NCBI RefSeq assembly: GCF_015686655.1
Contig: NZ_JADPMP010000013.1
Coordinates: 1 to 64,000 of the forward strand
Length of the DNA: 64,000 nt
Origin: Pontibacter sp. FD36
GTDB lineage: Bacteria > Bacteroidota > Bacteroidia > Cytophagales > Hymenobacteraceae
Direction: 5' to 3'
Shown here in pieces: positions 53,804-62,564 of this stretch. Below the pieces are notes generated by a model, which searched no databases, was not told where the DNA came from, and worked only from the letters and a program-made list of their open reading frames with translations. The position numbers and the translations under genes were made by a program. Every line of letters begins with the position of its first letter. Within the stretch, counting starts at the first letter, position 1.

Positions 53804-54820
53804 TCAATGGGCGTTAAAATCAGCTACTTTCACAAGTAGCTTGCCTGTGTTCTCCCCCCTGAACAAGCCGAAGAAGGCCTGTGGCAATTGATCAAACCCT
53901 TCTAAAATATGCTCTTCGTACTGTAACTTACCGGCTTTAAGCCAACCCACCATTTCTGTGGCCGCTTCCGGAAAGCGTGCGGCGTAGTCACCCACAATAA
54001 AGCCTTTCATGAGAGCGCTCTTCTTCAACAGGATTGGTTCCACCCGCGGACCTGTCGGAACTGAGGTGGCATTGTACAGCGCGATCTGTCCGCAAACAGC
54101 AATGCGTGCAAATTTATTTAGCAGACCATACACGGCATCCGATATCTCTCCTCCCACATTGTCGAAGTAAACATCCACGCCATCGGGGCAGGCGGCTGCC
54201 AAAGCTTGCTGCATATTGTCTGTAGTTTTGTAATTGATGGCCTCGTCAAAACCAAGGTCGTTTTTGAGGTATGCTGTTTTGTCGTCGGAGCCAGCTATAC
54301 CAACCACGCGGCAACCTTTGAGCCTGGCAATCTGCCCGACCACAGTGCCAACTGCTCCCGCCGCACCCGACACGACCACCGTCTCCCCCTCTTTCGGTTC
54401 CCCGATGTAGAGCAAACCGCAATAGGCTGTCAGGCCGGGCATACCCAGTATACCTAAGTGATAACTCAGCGGCGCCAGATCCGGGTCCAGTTGGTTAAGA
54501 CCTTTGCCGTTGGAGATGCTATAGGTTTGCCAGGGCAGGTTACCCAACACTATTGCCCCTGCTTTATACCTGTCGTTCCGGCTTTCAACGACTTCTGCCA
54601 CCACACCTCCGGTAATGGGCTCGTTCAGGTTATAGGGAGCTACATAGGATTTGGCGTCGCTCATGCGACCGCGCATGTAGGGGTCCACCGATGCGTACAG
54701 CGTCTTGAGCAAAAGCTGCCCTTCCTGCAGTTCTGGTAGCGCTTCCTCCTTAAACTCAAAGTTCTCCTCCGTCGGCATACCCTTCGGACGACTTTTCAAT
54801 AGAATGCTCTTTGTTTTCAT
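53804..54820 (-). CDS. NADPH-dependent oxidoreductase of the MDR superfamily (CurA-like)
   Basis: 338 residues. The N-terminal GroES-like part has LLLKTLYASVDPYMRGRMSD. The nucleotide fold has VVVSGAAGAVGTVVGQIARL, then GIAGSDDK and DVYFDNVGGEISDAV. It lacks the zinc-binding cysteines of true alcohol dehydrogenases. The segments match the E. coli curcumin reductase CurA and the leukotriene B4 dehydrogenase group, which reduce activated double bonds. It is transcribed in the same direction as the TetR gene but separated from it by a terminator. Regulation by that TetR is possible but unproven. Confidence 0.9.
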   Translation of the reverse strand: MKTKSILLKSRPKGMPTEENFEFKEEALPELQEGQLLLKTLYASVDPYMRGRMSDAKSYVAPYNLNEPITGGVVAEVVESRNDRYKAGAIVLGNLPWQTYSISNGKGLNQLDPDLAPLSYHLGILGMPGLTAYCGLLYIGEPKEGETVVVSGAAGAVGTVVGQIARLKGCRVVGIAGSDDKTAYLKNDLGFDEAINYKTTDNMQQALAAACPDGVDVYFDNVGGEISDAVYGLLNKFARIAVCGQIALYNATSVPTGPRVEPILLKKSALMKGFIVGDYAARFPEAATEMVGWLKAGKLQYEEHILEGFDQLPQAFFGLFRGENTGKLLVKVADFNAH

Positions 54821-54903
54821 ACCTTACAGTTTGTTATACCTGTGTTGTAAGTAAAACACATGGCAGAGGTTATGTTTAGCTGTAAACTACCACCTATAAA
54901 ACA

Positions 54904-54943
54904 AAAAGGATGACACCGGCACCAGGGCCAGTGTCATCCTTTT
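54904..54943 (-). terminator. Terminator of the SulP/carbonic anhydrase/TetR operon
   Basis: AAAAGGATGACAC pairs with GTGTCATCCTTTT (13 bp) across a 14-base loop, and the minus-strand side ends in TTTT. Confidence 0.88.
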
Positions 54944-54963
54944 CAAGGATCGTAAATAGTTCG

Positions 54964-55644
54964 TTATCGCTCGAGGGTTTTGAACACCATGTGCGTCAGA
55001 AAATCCTCCAGCTCAGTGCCACCGTCTTCTTGTATGTTCGTGAGCGAAGGCAGGTGCAGCGCAAAGAACTTCTGGTAATGCGCACTCTCCGCTATCGTAG
55101 AGACCAAAGAGGCCGGATGCTTGTACTCCGGGTTGATCTCGCGCACAATGTCAGCTATACGCTTACACAGGCGCTTGTAGCTCAAAAAGAAGCCTTCCTT
55201 ATTGTTGGCATCCACCTCCTTGGTGAGGTAGGCTTTGGCTGACTCGGCTACCACTATGCGCTGCAGGGTTACTTCATCGATGTGCTCAAATTCCATGTCG
55301 TTTTCGATGCGTCCCGACAAAATGCTGATCGCAATGCGCAGGCGGTCTTCAGGTGAATTGATGTTGTTAATAGCAAACACCAACCTGTATTCCAGCCAGT
55401 TCCAGTACCACGAGATCAGGTATGAGAGCAGCATGTGCTTGCTCTCAAAGTACCTGTAGATCGTCGCCTCTGTGCTGCCGATGCGTTCAGCCAACTTCTT
55501 AAAGGTGAAGGCCTCCAAGCCCAGCTCATCGATCAGAAAGATACCGTGTTTGATAATATCACGACCTTTCTCTGATGCTTCGGGGTCTTTGAGGTATACC
55601 TTCTCCTCTACTTTGATCTTAATATTTGCCAGCAAGTTCCTCAT
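54964..55644 (-). CDS. TetR/AcrR-family transcriptional regulator
   Basis: 226 residues. The helix-turn-helix lies at about 27-75 (AFTFKKLAERIGSTEATIYR then YFESKHMLLSYLI), and the helical ligand-binding domain follows (about 80-226). There is no signal or membrane segment. Its start codon lies inside the carbonic anhydrase gene (26-base overlap), so translation is coupled to it and it is the third gene of the SulP operon. This suggests it reports on carbon or ion status, or represses its own operon; neither is shown by the sequence. Confidence 0.9.
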   Translation of the reverse strand: MRNLLANIKIKVEEKVYLKDPEASEKGRDIIKHGIFLIDELGLEAFTFKKLAERIGSTEATIYRYFESKHMLLSYLISWYWNWLEYRLVFAINNINSPEDRLRIAISILSGRIENDMEFEHIDEVTLQRIVVAESAKAYLTKEVDANNKEGFFLSYKRLCKRIADIVREINPEYKHPASLVSTIAESAHYQKFFALHLPSLTNIQEDGGTELEDFLTHMVFKTLER

Positions 55645-56290
55645 GCAGGGTTTCAGTCATATTTTCTACATCGTCATAGAAGGTCACTACGCCGGTCTCT
55701 ACGTCGTACATGCCACCTACGATGCCAATCTCGCCTTTTTCTATCATTTCACGAAGGATTGGGCTGTTTTTCTTGATTTCGCCCACCGTCCACACAACGT
55801 TGGTTTCAGCTACTTTTTCTACAAAATCCGAATTTTTGGAATTTCTTTCGCCATCATACTCCACGGCATTCACAGCAGGCTCTATCTTGTGCAGCAGTGT
55901 GCTCAGGTTGCCCATCTCTACGTGGTCGCAAGCACCCTTGATAGCGCCGCACTTGCTGTGGCCCAGCACCACTACCAACTTAGAGCCAGCCACTTTGCAG
56001 GCAAACTCCATACTACCCAGAATGTCCTCGTTCACGATGTTACCGGCGATGCGGGCACTGAATATGTCGCCAAGGCCCTGGTCAAAAATCAACTCAGCTG
56101 AAGTGCGGGAGTCGATGCAGCTCAGGATAATAGCAAATGGATATTGCCCCTCTGACGTTTCGTTCACCTGCTGCAGCAGGTTACGGTTCGCTTTCAGGTT
56201 GTTTACGAAGCGCTTGTTGCCTTCAACCAATATCTCTTTTGCGTGCTGTGGTGTCAGTTCTGCCTGTGTCTCTCTGTTTTGGGTTCTCAT
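55619..56290 (-). CDS. Beta-class carbonic anhydrase
   Basis: 223 residues. Zinc ligands C58 (in LSCIDSR), H111 and C114 (in GHSKCGAI), with the catalytic dyad D60-R62, identify a beta-carbonic anhydrase, which interconverts CO2 and bicarbonate. No signal peptide is seen, so it acts in the cytoplasm. It lies 41 bases downstream of the SulP transporter and overlaps the TetR gene by 26 bases. Together with the transporter it suggests bicarbonate uptake and balance. Confidence 0.95.
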   Translation of the reverse strand: MRTQNRETQAELTPQHAKEILVEGNKRFVNNLKANRNLLQQVNETSEGQYPFAIILSCIDSRTSAELIFDQGLGDIFSARIAGNIVNEDILGSMEFACKVAGSKLVVVLGHSKCGAIKGACDHVEMGNLSTLLHKIEPAVNAVEYDGERNSKNSDFVEKVAETNVVWTVGEIKKNSPILREMIEKGEIGIVGGMYDVETGVVTFYDDVENMTETLHEELAGKY

Positions 56291-56331
56291 TGGTGTAGTC
56301 TTTTATAGTAGTTTAGTAAAATGATGACTCG

Positions 56332-57897
56332 TTAAAACTTCATACCCTCGTACTCCAGCTTTTCATCTTCAGCCGTCTGTTTTATGGTAAGTTTAATGTT
56401 ATTGCTACGGGCGGTCTCTTTGTAGTTCTCGATCAGTTCGATCACATCCGGGTCTACCACGGCCGAGCGGGACATGTCTATTTCCAGTTCAGCGCCTTCC
56501 GGCACTCTGCGAAGTTCCTCCAGGATATTGCCCTTGTTCAGGAAAGTCACTTCCTCTGCCAGCACAATGCGGTACTTCTCTCTGCCTGCCTGTGATTTCT
56601 CCTTCACTACGGTGTGTGACACGTGGTAGCTGTTTTTGAGGATAAAGAAGATACCCACTACCATACCAATGCCTATACCTGTGAGCAGGTCAGTGAACAC
56701 GATGGCCAGCACGGTTACTACAAATGGCAGAAACTGGCTCAGGCCACCACGGTACATGGCTTTGAACAGGGCCGGCTTGGCCAGCTTATACCCCACCACA
56801 AACAGAATAGCGGCCAGTGAGGCAAGCGGTATCAGGTTGAGCAGACCAGGTATAGCAATTACGCTGGCCAGGATCAGCACACCGTGAATAAGGGCCGAAA
56901 GCTTGGTACGGCCACCTGACTGAATGTTGGCTGAGCTGCGCACGATCACCTGCGTAACAGGCAGACCACCGATCAGCCCCGATACGATGTTACCGACGCC
57001 CTGCGCCTTCAACTCGCGGTTAGCCGGGCTGATACGCTTCTGTGGGTCCAGTTTATCGGTCGCCTCCAGGCAAAGCAGGGTTTCAAGGCTGGCTACGACT
57101 GCAAGTGTGCCCGCCAACATTAACACCTCGTAAGTGAGGATACGGCTGAAGTCAGGCGCGGTAAACTGCTGAAAGAAGCCGCCCACACTCGTTGCCACCG
57201 GTAGTTCTACCAGGTGGTTAGCGCGCAAGGCCATCTCCGGGAAGGCGTTCAGGAACACCAGGTTCAGCACAATACCCAACACCACCACCACGAGCGGACC
57301 CTGTATGATCTGGAAAATTTTGCCTTTCTTAGACAATACCATATCCCAGAAAATCAGGATAGCCAGGGAAAGCGCACTGATGATAACCGCTGCGGGTGAT
57401 ATATAACGTAAAGAGTTAAAGATTAATGAAAAAGTGGTTTCGCCAGATGGCTCCAGGAAGTGCAGACTACCCTCGTAGCTTTCATCATACCCAAAGGCAT
57501 GCGGAATCTGCTTGAGGATAATGATCACACCGATACCCGAAAGCATCCCCTTAATAACCGAGGAAGGGAAATAATACCCAATGCTCCCCGCTTTCAGGAA
57601 TCCGAGTACCAGCTGTATGACACCAGCCAGCACTACGGCAGACAGAAACACTTCAAAACTGCCCAGACCCTCAATGGCATGCAATACAATCACGGCCAGG
57701 CCTGCCGCCGGACCACTTACCCCCAGCTGCGAACCGCTGATAAGTGTTACGACTATACCTCCTACAAAGCCGGCAATGATACCGGAAAACAGTGGAGCGC
57801 CGGACGCCATGGCAATTCCAAGGCAAAGCGGTACTGCGACCAAAAAGACCACAATACCTGCCGGCAGATCATTCTTTAACTCTTTAAAGGTAACCAT
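56332..57897 (-). CDS. SulP-family anion transporter with STAS domain
   Basis: 521 residues. The N-terminal cytoplasmic part leads to 10-14 membrane helices, with the SulP features VAVPLCLGIAMASGAPLFSG, GSQLGVSGPAAGLAVIVLH and GGLPVTQVIVRSSANIQSGG. A STAS domain follows at about 435-510 (FLNKGNILEELRRVPEGAEL, IDMSRSAVVDPDVIELI). SulP proteins carry sulfate, bicarbonate or other anions. The co-encoded carbonic anhydrase makes bicarbonate the most plausible substrate here, as in BicA-type systems, but that is inference. It is the first gene of the operon. Confidence 0.93.
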   Translation of the reverse strand: MVTFKELKNDLPAGIVVFLVAVPLCLGIAMASGAPLFSGIIAGFVGGIVVTLISGSQLGVSGPAAGLAVIVLHAIEGLGSFEVFLSAVVLAGVIQLVLGFLKAGSIGYYFPSSVIKGMLSGIGVIIILKQIPHAFGYDESYEGSLHFLEPSGETTFSLIFNSLRYISPAAVIISALSLAILIFWDMVLSKKGKIFQIIQGPLVVVVLGIVLNLVFLNAFPEMALRANHLVELPVATSVGGFFQQFTAPDFSRILTYEVLMLAGTLAVVASLETLLCLEATDKLDPQKRISPANRELKAQGVGNIVSGLIGGLPVTQVIVRSSANIQSGGRTKLSALIHGVLILASVIAIPGLLNLIPLASLAAILFVVGYKLAKPALFKAMYRGGLSQFLPFVVTVLAIVFTDLLTGIGIGMVVGIFFILKNSYHVSHTVVKEKSQAGREKYRIVLAEEVTFLNKGNILEELRRVPEGAELEIDMSRSAVVDPDVIELIENYKETARSNNIKLTIKQTAEDEKLEYEGMKF

Positions 57898-58197
57898 AGC
57901 GCTTCTTCTTCAATGGATAGGTTTAAAACTTGTTACAATAGTATTACTTTAACGCCACAAAGTAAAGCACTGTTTAGTTCAGTTCCCAACTTTTTTTGAG
58001 TGACTTTTATCAGATTGGCAGTGATCTTCATCATTTTTTTTGATACAAGACGGGTGTAACTCGCAGCTTGAACAGCCAGGGTAGACAGATGTTCGCTTAG
58101 GGCGTGTCTTTTTAATGTCGTAAATTTGCCTTTGAAAAGTATCAGGAAGGCTCTATGGGTTTTGCCTTCTGTTTTAAAATCAATTTCGCTTACAAGT
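57898..58197. other. Divergent promoter region between SulP and the PLP decarboxylase
   Basis: 300 bases. A near-consensus TTACTTTG on the minus strand (57958-57965) would serve SulP. An exact TAAATTTG on the plus strand (58121-58128) would serve the decarboxylase. No gene is visible between. Confidence 0.45.
58121..58128 (+). promoter_or_regulatory. -7 promoter element of the PLP decarboxylase gene
   Basis: TAAATTTG matches TAnnTTTG exactly, 70 bases upstream of the ATG; no good -33 TTTG is visible. Confidence 0.5.
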
Positions 58198-59448
58198 ATG
58201 CAACAGTGGACTAAACTGAATAAAGAGACAATCCGGACCATCGTGTTCAACGCCTTAGAAGAGAACGTAAATTTCTATGACGAGAACATACTGGGTATAC
58301 CGGGTTCCCACCTCGATAATAAGGTGTTTTACCAGGATGCGCCTTTTTTGAAAGATGCCCCCTTCCTGACGGCCCTTATTCATAATCCAAACCACATCGG
58401 CTGTCATACCCTGGGAGCTTCCGAGTCCTTTTTCAGAGGTACGCACCAGATCGAGCGTGAGTTGATTGGTCTCTGCGCCGAGCAAATCCTGAAAGCCGAG
58501 CCGGGTAGCTGCGACGGCTATGTGGCAGCCGGCGGCACCGAGGCCAACCTGCAGGCCATCTGGATCTACCGCAACTACTTCCGCAACATAGACGGTGTGC
58601 GCAACGACAGCATCTGCATCCTCTGCTCCCGCGACAGCCACTACTCCATGAGTAAGGCCGCCAATGTATTTGACCTCGACATCGCCACAGTACAGGTCGA
58701 TGACAACACCCGCGCTATTGATGAGAGGCACCTGCAGGAGGTGATCGCCGCTCAGAAAGCCAAGGGGAAAAGCCACTTTATTGTGGTGGCCAACATGATG
58801 ACAACTATGTTTGGATCAGTGGATAACGCCGATATATATGCAGCTGCACTTGAAGCCAACAACTGCCAGTTTATGATTCATGTGGATGCAGCTTTTGGTG
58901 GCTTCATCTACCCTTTCACTAACCCAAACAATACGCTCAACTTCCAGAATAAATACATCACCTCTGTCACGCTGGATGCCCACAAGATGGTGCAGGCACC
59001 TTACGGTACCGGTATCTTCCTGATCCGGAAAGGCTTGATGCAGCACGCCAATACCAAGGAGGCGAGTTATGTGGAGGGCGAGGACTTTACGCTGATAGGC
59101 AGTCGCTCCGGCGCCAACGCCATTGCTGTCTGGATGATCCTGATGACCTACGGGCGCTACGGCTGGGAGGAGAAAACCACTACCCTGCTCAATCGTGCCG
59201 CCTGGCTTGCTGCTGAGCTCGACAAGGCAGGTATAACCTACTACCGCAACCCTTACTCCAACATCATCACGATCCGCAGTGAGCACCTGAACAAAGGCAT
59301 TGCCGGCAAGTATGGCCTCGTTCCGGACAACCACCAGGATGCCAACTGGTATAAAGTAGTGGTGATGGACCACGTGACCATCGACCGCCTGATCCCGCTG
59401 CTGGAAGACCTGAAGACTTATCAGCATGAAGCTTGCCTGGCGGAGTAG
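58198..59448 (+). CDS. Pyridoxal-phosphate-dependent group II decarboxylase
   Basis: 416 residues from the ATG at 58198; the open extension to 58126 overlaps the promoter element and is rejected. It shows the substrate/PLP region HTLGASESFFRGTHQIEREL, the glycine-rich AAGGTEANLQAIW, HVDAAFGGF (Asp contacting the pyridine nitrogen) and the Schiff-base lysine K263 in LDAHKMVQAPYG. This belongs to the amino-acid decarboxylase group that includes glutamate, tyrosine and aspartate enzymes. Substrate is not assigned by eye. It is monocistronic and divergent from the SulP operon. The CO2 released could feed the carbonic anhydrase, but I have no evidence of coupling. Confidence 0.9.
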   Translation: MQQWTKLNKETIRTIVFNALEENVNFYDENILGIPGSHLDNKVFYQDAPFLKDAPFLTALIHNPNHIGCHTLGASESFFRGTHQIERELIGLCAEQILKAEPGSCDGYVAAGGTEANLQAIWIYRNYFRNIDGVRNDSICILCSRDSHYSMSKAANVFDLDIATVQVDDNTRAIDERHLQEVIAAQKAKGKSHFIVVANMMTTMFGSVDNADIYAAALEANNCQFMIHVDAAFGGFIYPFTNPNNTLNFQNKYITSVTLDAHKMVQAPYGTGIFLIRKGLMQHANTKEASYVEGEDFTLIGSRSGANAIAVWMILMTYGRYGWEEKTTTLLNRAAWLAAELDKAGITYYRNPYSNIITIRSEHLNKGIAGKYGLVPDNHQDANWYKVVVMDHVTIDRLIPLLEDLKTYQHEACLAE

Positions 59449-59470
59449 CTCTATACCTGACAATTATCTT

Positions 59471-59515
59471 ATAAAGCAACAAAGGCTCCTTTAACGGGAG
59501 CCTTTGTTGCTTTAT
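59471..59515. terminator. 19-bp perfect hairpin, bidirectional terminator
   Basis: ATAAAGCAACAAAGGCTCC pairs with GGAGCCTTTGTTGCTTTAT around 7 bases, between converging genes. Confidence 0.9.
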
Positions 59516-59530
59516 AACACTTTGCTATAC

Positions 59531-60778
59531 CTACAGCGCCTCCATAAGCTGCCTCCGGGTAGCTGCGCCTGTGCCTTTATAGTTTTGCAGGAACAAGGCC
59601 AGTTTGTCCATGGTCTGGCTCAGTTCCTGCAGCTCCGGTAGGTATACGATGCGGAAATGGTCTGGCTGCTGCCAGTTAAAGCCAGTTCCCTGCACCAGCA
59701 GTACATGCTGCTCCTGCAGAAAGTCCAGCACAAAAGCCTGGTCATCGGCTATGGCGTACTTCTTCACATCGATCTTCGGAAAGAGATAGAAAGCCCCTTT
59801 TGGCTTTACGCAGGTGATGCCAGGTATAGCGGTCAGTTTTTCGTAACAGATGTCCCGCTGCTGGCGCAGCCTGCCAGTTGGCAATACCAGGTCCTGCATG
59901 TGCTGATAGCCTTCCAGAGCTGCCTGTATAGCAAACTGCGCCGGCACGTTGCTGCATACCCGCAGGCTGGCCATGGTGTTTAGCCCGTCGATGTAGCTTC
60001 TGGCTTTGGCTTTGTTGCCGCTCACCAGCATCCAGCCAGCCCGAAAACCAGCTGCCAGGTAGTTTTTGGAAAGTCCGCTGAAAGTCACTGTCAGCACCTC
60101 GTCCGAAAAAGTGGCCGTGGAACGGTACTCCACCTCATCGTACAGGATCTTATCATAGATCTCGTCTGAGAACAGCACCAGGTTGTGCGCTGCTGCCAGC
60201 TCTACCAGCTCCTGCAGCAGCTCCGGGGCGTATACCGCACCGGTCGGGTTGTTGGGGTTGATGATCACTATGCCTTTGGTGCGGCTGTTGATCTTACTCC
60301 TGATATCGTTCAGATCAGGGTTCCAGTCCGAGGCTTCGTCGCAGAGGTAGTGCACGGCCTTGCCGCCCGAAAAACGCACCGCCGCCGTCCAGAGCGGGTA
60401 ATCCGGTGAAGGCACCAGCACTTCGTCTCCCTCATTAAGCAAACCCTGCACCGCATGCAGGATCAGTTCGCTCACCCCATTGCCAATGGAAATATCGTCG
60501 GTGTGGATGCCGGCTATACCTTTGGCTGCATAGTAGTTTCTGATAGCTTCGCGGGCCTGCAGGATACCCTTATGGTCGGAGTAGCCCTGCGCATGGCGCA
60601 GATTGTCCAGTATGCTTCGGGTTACCTCCTCGGGTGCGTCAAAGCCGAAGGGAGCCGGATTGCCGATATTCAGCTTCGTGATACGATGCCCCTCCAACTC
60701 CAGTTCCTTCGCCTTCTCGTATACAGGGCCACACAGTTCATAGTGAACCGCATCGAGCCGCGTGCTGCGTTGTATCAT
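59531..60778 (-). CDS. alaA: Alanine-type aminotransferase (AlaA-like)
   Basis: 415 residues. It follows E. coli AlaA closely in the segments LNIGNPAPFGFDAPEEVTRS, NGVSELILHAVQGLL, PSPDYPLWTAAVRFSGGKAV, VIINPNNPTGAVY and FSDEIYDKILYD, the Schiff-base K238 in GLSKNYLAAGFRAGWM, and LVQGTGFNWQQPDHFRIV. It interconverts pyruvate/glutamate with alanine/2-oxoglutarate. The GCTATACC octamer (59524-59531) overlaps the last base of the gene. It is a single-gene unit. Confidence 0.92.
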   Translation of the reverse strand: MIQRSTRLDAVHYELCGPVYEKAKELELEGHRITKLNIGNPAPFGFDAPEEVTRSILDNLRHAQGYSDHKGILQAREAIRNYYAAKGIAGIHTDDISIGNGVSELILHAVQGLLNEGDEVLVPSPDYPLWTAAVRFSGGKAVHYLCDEASDWNPDLNDIRSKINSRTKGIVIINPNNPTGAVYAPELLQELVELAAAHNLVLFSDEIYDKILYDEVEYRSTATFSDEVLTVTFSGLSKNYLAAGFRAGWMLVSGNKAKARSYIDGLNTMASLRVCSNVPAQFAIQAALEGYQHMQDLVLPTGRLRQQRDICYEKLTAIPGITCVKPKGAFYLFPKIDVKKYAIADDQAFVLDFLQEQHVLLVQGTGFNWQQPDHFRIVYLPELQELSQTMDKLALFLQNYKGTGAATRRQLMEAL

Positions 60779-60993
60779 ATGGTATTGCGTTTCCTCAAAA
60801 ATAGGAGTTTGCCTTACATCATGTGCTAGTACAGGTATAAAATGTTTCGCCCTGTTCTATAAAGCATATCTGCACCCGGCACTGCTATTGCACACCAACT
60901 AACGCTCAGAAAAACCTGTTGAAAACAGGCACGCCTGATTTAAACTTATTATTGATGCACCGACTTACTATAACCTGAATAACAAATCATTAA

Positions 60994-61024
60994 AAAACCT
61001 CCTGCAGATTAGGCAGGAGGTTTT
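60994..61024 (-). terminator. Terminator of the DUF4142 gene
   Basis: AAAACCTCCTGC pairs with GCAGGAGGTTTT (12 bp) around 7 bases; on the minus strand a T-run follows. It lies 22 bases past the stop. Confidence 0.9.
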
Positions 61025-61045
61025 ACAAATTAACATTAGCAAGCG

Positions 61046-61591
61046 CTACAGTGCATCTGTCATATCATCCAGTTCACGTGCATGTTCTAGGTGCATACGC
61101 AGCGTAGGCAGTATCTTCTGAGCGAAGGCCCGCAATTCGGCATCCTCCAGATCCTCGACAGCCTGCTCGAAGAGTTCTACCGCGTCTTCATGCGCCTCCT
61201 CCTGCACATCCGAAAAGTCTTTGTCGAAGTCTACTCCTGTCTTACCGTTAAGCCGGGTTATAATAGCCTGCTTTTCCTGCGGCAGCGCGGTGGGCACCTG
61301 CAGGTTTTTCTGCTGCGCCAGCGCCATTAGCTCCTGGCTGGAAGCAGTATGGTCAGCCACTATTTCTGTGGCAAAGTCCCGCACCTCCTGCATAGTTGAC
61401 TTCTGAAGCGCCATATTGCCGGTTTCTATTTCAAACATATCGCTGACGGCAGCACGTTGCACAAACTCCTGTGCTGTCAGACGGTCCAGGTTCGGATCAC
61501 TATTATCATCGTCATCATCACAACTCACTAAAAACGCAAGTGGAACAAATAGCAGCAACAACCTCCATCTCAGATCTTTCATTTGTTTCAT
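61046..61591 (-). CDS. DUF4142-family lipoprotein
   Basis: 181 residues. The lipoprotein signal ends FLVSC with C24 lipidated, followed by an Asp run. A four-helix bundle (about 40-180) has AQEFVQRAAVSDMFEIETGN, FATEIVADHTASSQELMALA and the C-terminal LPTLRMHLEHARELDD with two His. This is the DUF4142 pattern, ferritin-like helices that are common in stress- or envelope-associated proteins; no metal-binding set is obvious beyond the His. It is monocistronic. Confidence 0.88.
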   Translation of the reverse strand: MKQMKDLRWRLLLLFVPLAFLVSCDDDDDNSDPNLDRLTAQEFVQRAAVSDMFEIETGNMALQKSTMQEVRDFATEIVADHTASSQELMALAQQKNLQVPTALPQEKQAIITRLNGKTGVDFDKDFSDVQEEAHEDAVELFEQAVEDLEDAELRAFAQKILPTLRMHLEHARELDDMTDAL

Positions 61592-62093
61592 AGTTAAATA
61601 CTTAAGTTAACGGATTTATAAACACGCTGGAAAAGTATAATTCATTCCCACATATTTTTAACGCAGCTATTGCTTCTCCAGCTATTGAATTTGTACTGAA
61701 TCGAATCCGTATAAATACATAATACACACATTGCCATACTTTTGTATTCCAATTATAATATTGAACCACTGCTATATAAATCTGCACGATAGGTATAACT
61801 AAGCTGGTTTCTCAGTTTTCAAGCCCCCTCAGCATTTTAAATTTCTCAGCTAGCCATAACACCAGGTATAGCCTGCCAGCGCCTTTGTTAAATACAAGCT
61901 TAGCCAGACTCCCAGGCGTATATAGCTTGGTATTCATTGAATTGCTTTCTTTCTGCTTTTGCTTTCAGACAATTTGCAAGGTTCTTCTTGAAGCAGAACC
62001 AAAAACTAAATTTTTTAGTATATATTGCCAAATATATTAGCAAAGTCTATATTTGAGGCATGTGTCGCGAAAGAGACCAAAAGAGAAAGTACT
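61592..62093. other. Intergenic region upstream of umuDC
   Basis: 502 AT-rich bases with one GGTATAGC octamer (61865-61872). A 61-codon minus-strand frame (61602-61787) is not protein-like. The umuD promoter and a 7-bp inverted repeat lie at the right end. Confidence 0.45.
62020..62055 (+). promoter_or_regulatory. umuD promoter with overlapping inverted-repeat operator candidate
   Basis: An exact -7 element TATATTTG (62048-62055) is preceded at 20 bases by TTG (62025-62027). The inverted repeat ATATATT-GCCA-AATATAT (62020-62037) overlaps the -33 element, where a repressor would block transcription. In an SOS operon this is a candidate LexA-type or Bacteroidota-specific damage operator; I see no second copy in the window. 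Confidence 0.5.
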
Positions 62094-62564
62094 ATGGAAA
62101 AAACACATACCCTAAACACCCTGCCGGAGAGCCTCGAGTTGCTCCCGCTCCGGGCCACAGAACTACTTGAGTTACCTATCAGCCAGAGCTACGTAGCGGC
62201 AGGCTTCCCCTCCCCGGCCGAAGATTACCTGGAAGACAAGATCAACCTGCAGCAGGTACTCATCCGCAACCCCACCGCCACCTACCTGGTGCGGGTGCGG
62301 GGCGAGTCCATGCGTGATGCCCGCCTGCACGACGGCGACATACTGGTAGTAGACCGCTCCCTGAAGCCCAGTCACGGGCACATCATCATCGGCGTAGTGG
62401 ATGGTGAGTTCACCGTGAAGCGGCTCTTGCAGAAAGGACTTCGGCTATACCTGCAACCGGCCAACGAGCTGTACCCGCCTGTGGAGATCACCGAAGAGAT
62501 GGATTTTAAACCCTGGGGCGTCGTGGTGTGGTCGCTTCACAAGGTAAACGGCGGCCATGACTAG
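62094..62564 (+). CDS. umuD: UmuD-like S24 peptidase, translesion polymerase subunit
   Basis: 156 residues from the ATG at 62094; an open extension to 62025 overlaps the promoter and is rejected. The peptidase S24 domain (about 55-150) has the nucleophile S72 in VRGESMRDA and the general-base K109 in EFTVKRL. The likely self-cleavage site is A36-G37 in YVAAGFPSP. After RecA-stimulated cleavage, UmuD' joins UmuC to form polymerase V. The umuC start overlaps its end by 8 bases. The inverted repeat upstream suggests damage control. Confidence 0.93.
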   Translation: MEKTHTLNTLPESLELLPLRATELLELPISQSYVAAGFPSPAEDYLEDKINLQQVLIRNPTATYLVRVRGESMRDARLHDGDILVVDRSLKPSHGHIIIGVVDGEFTVKRLLQKGLRLYLQPANELYPPVEITEEMDFKPWGVVVWSLHKVNGGHD

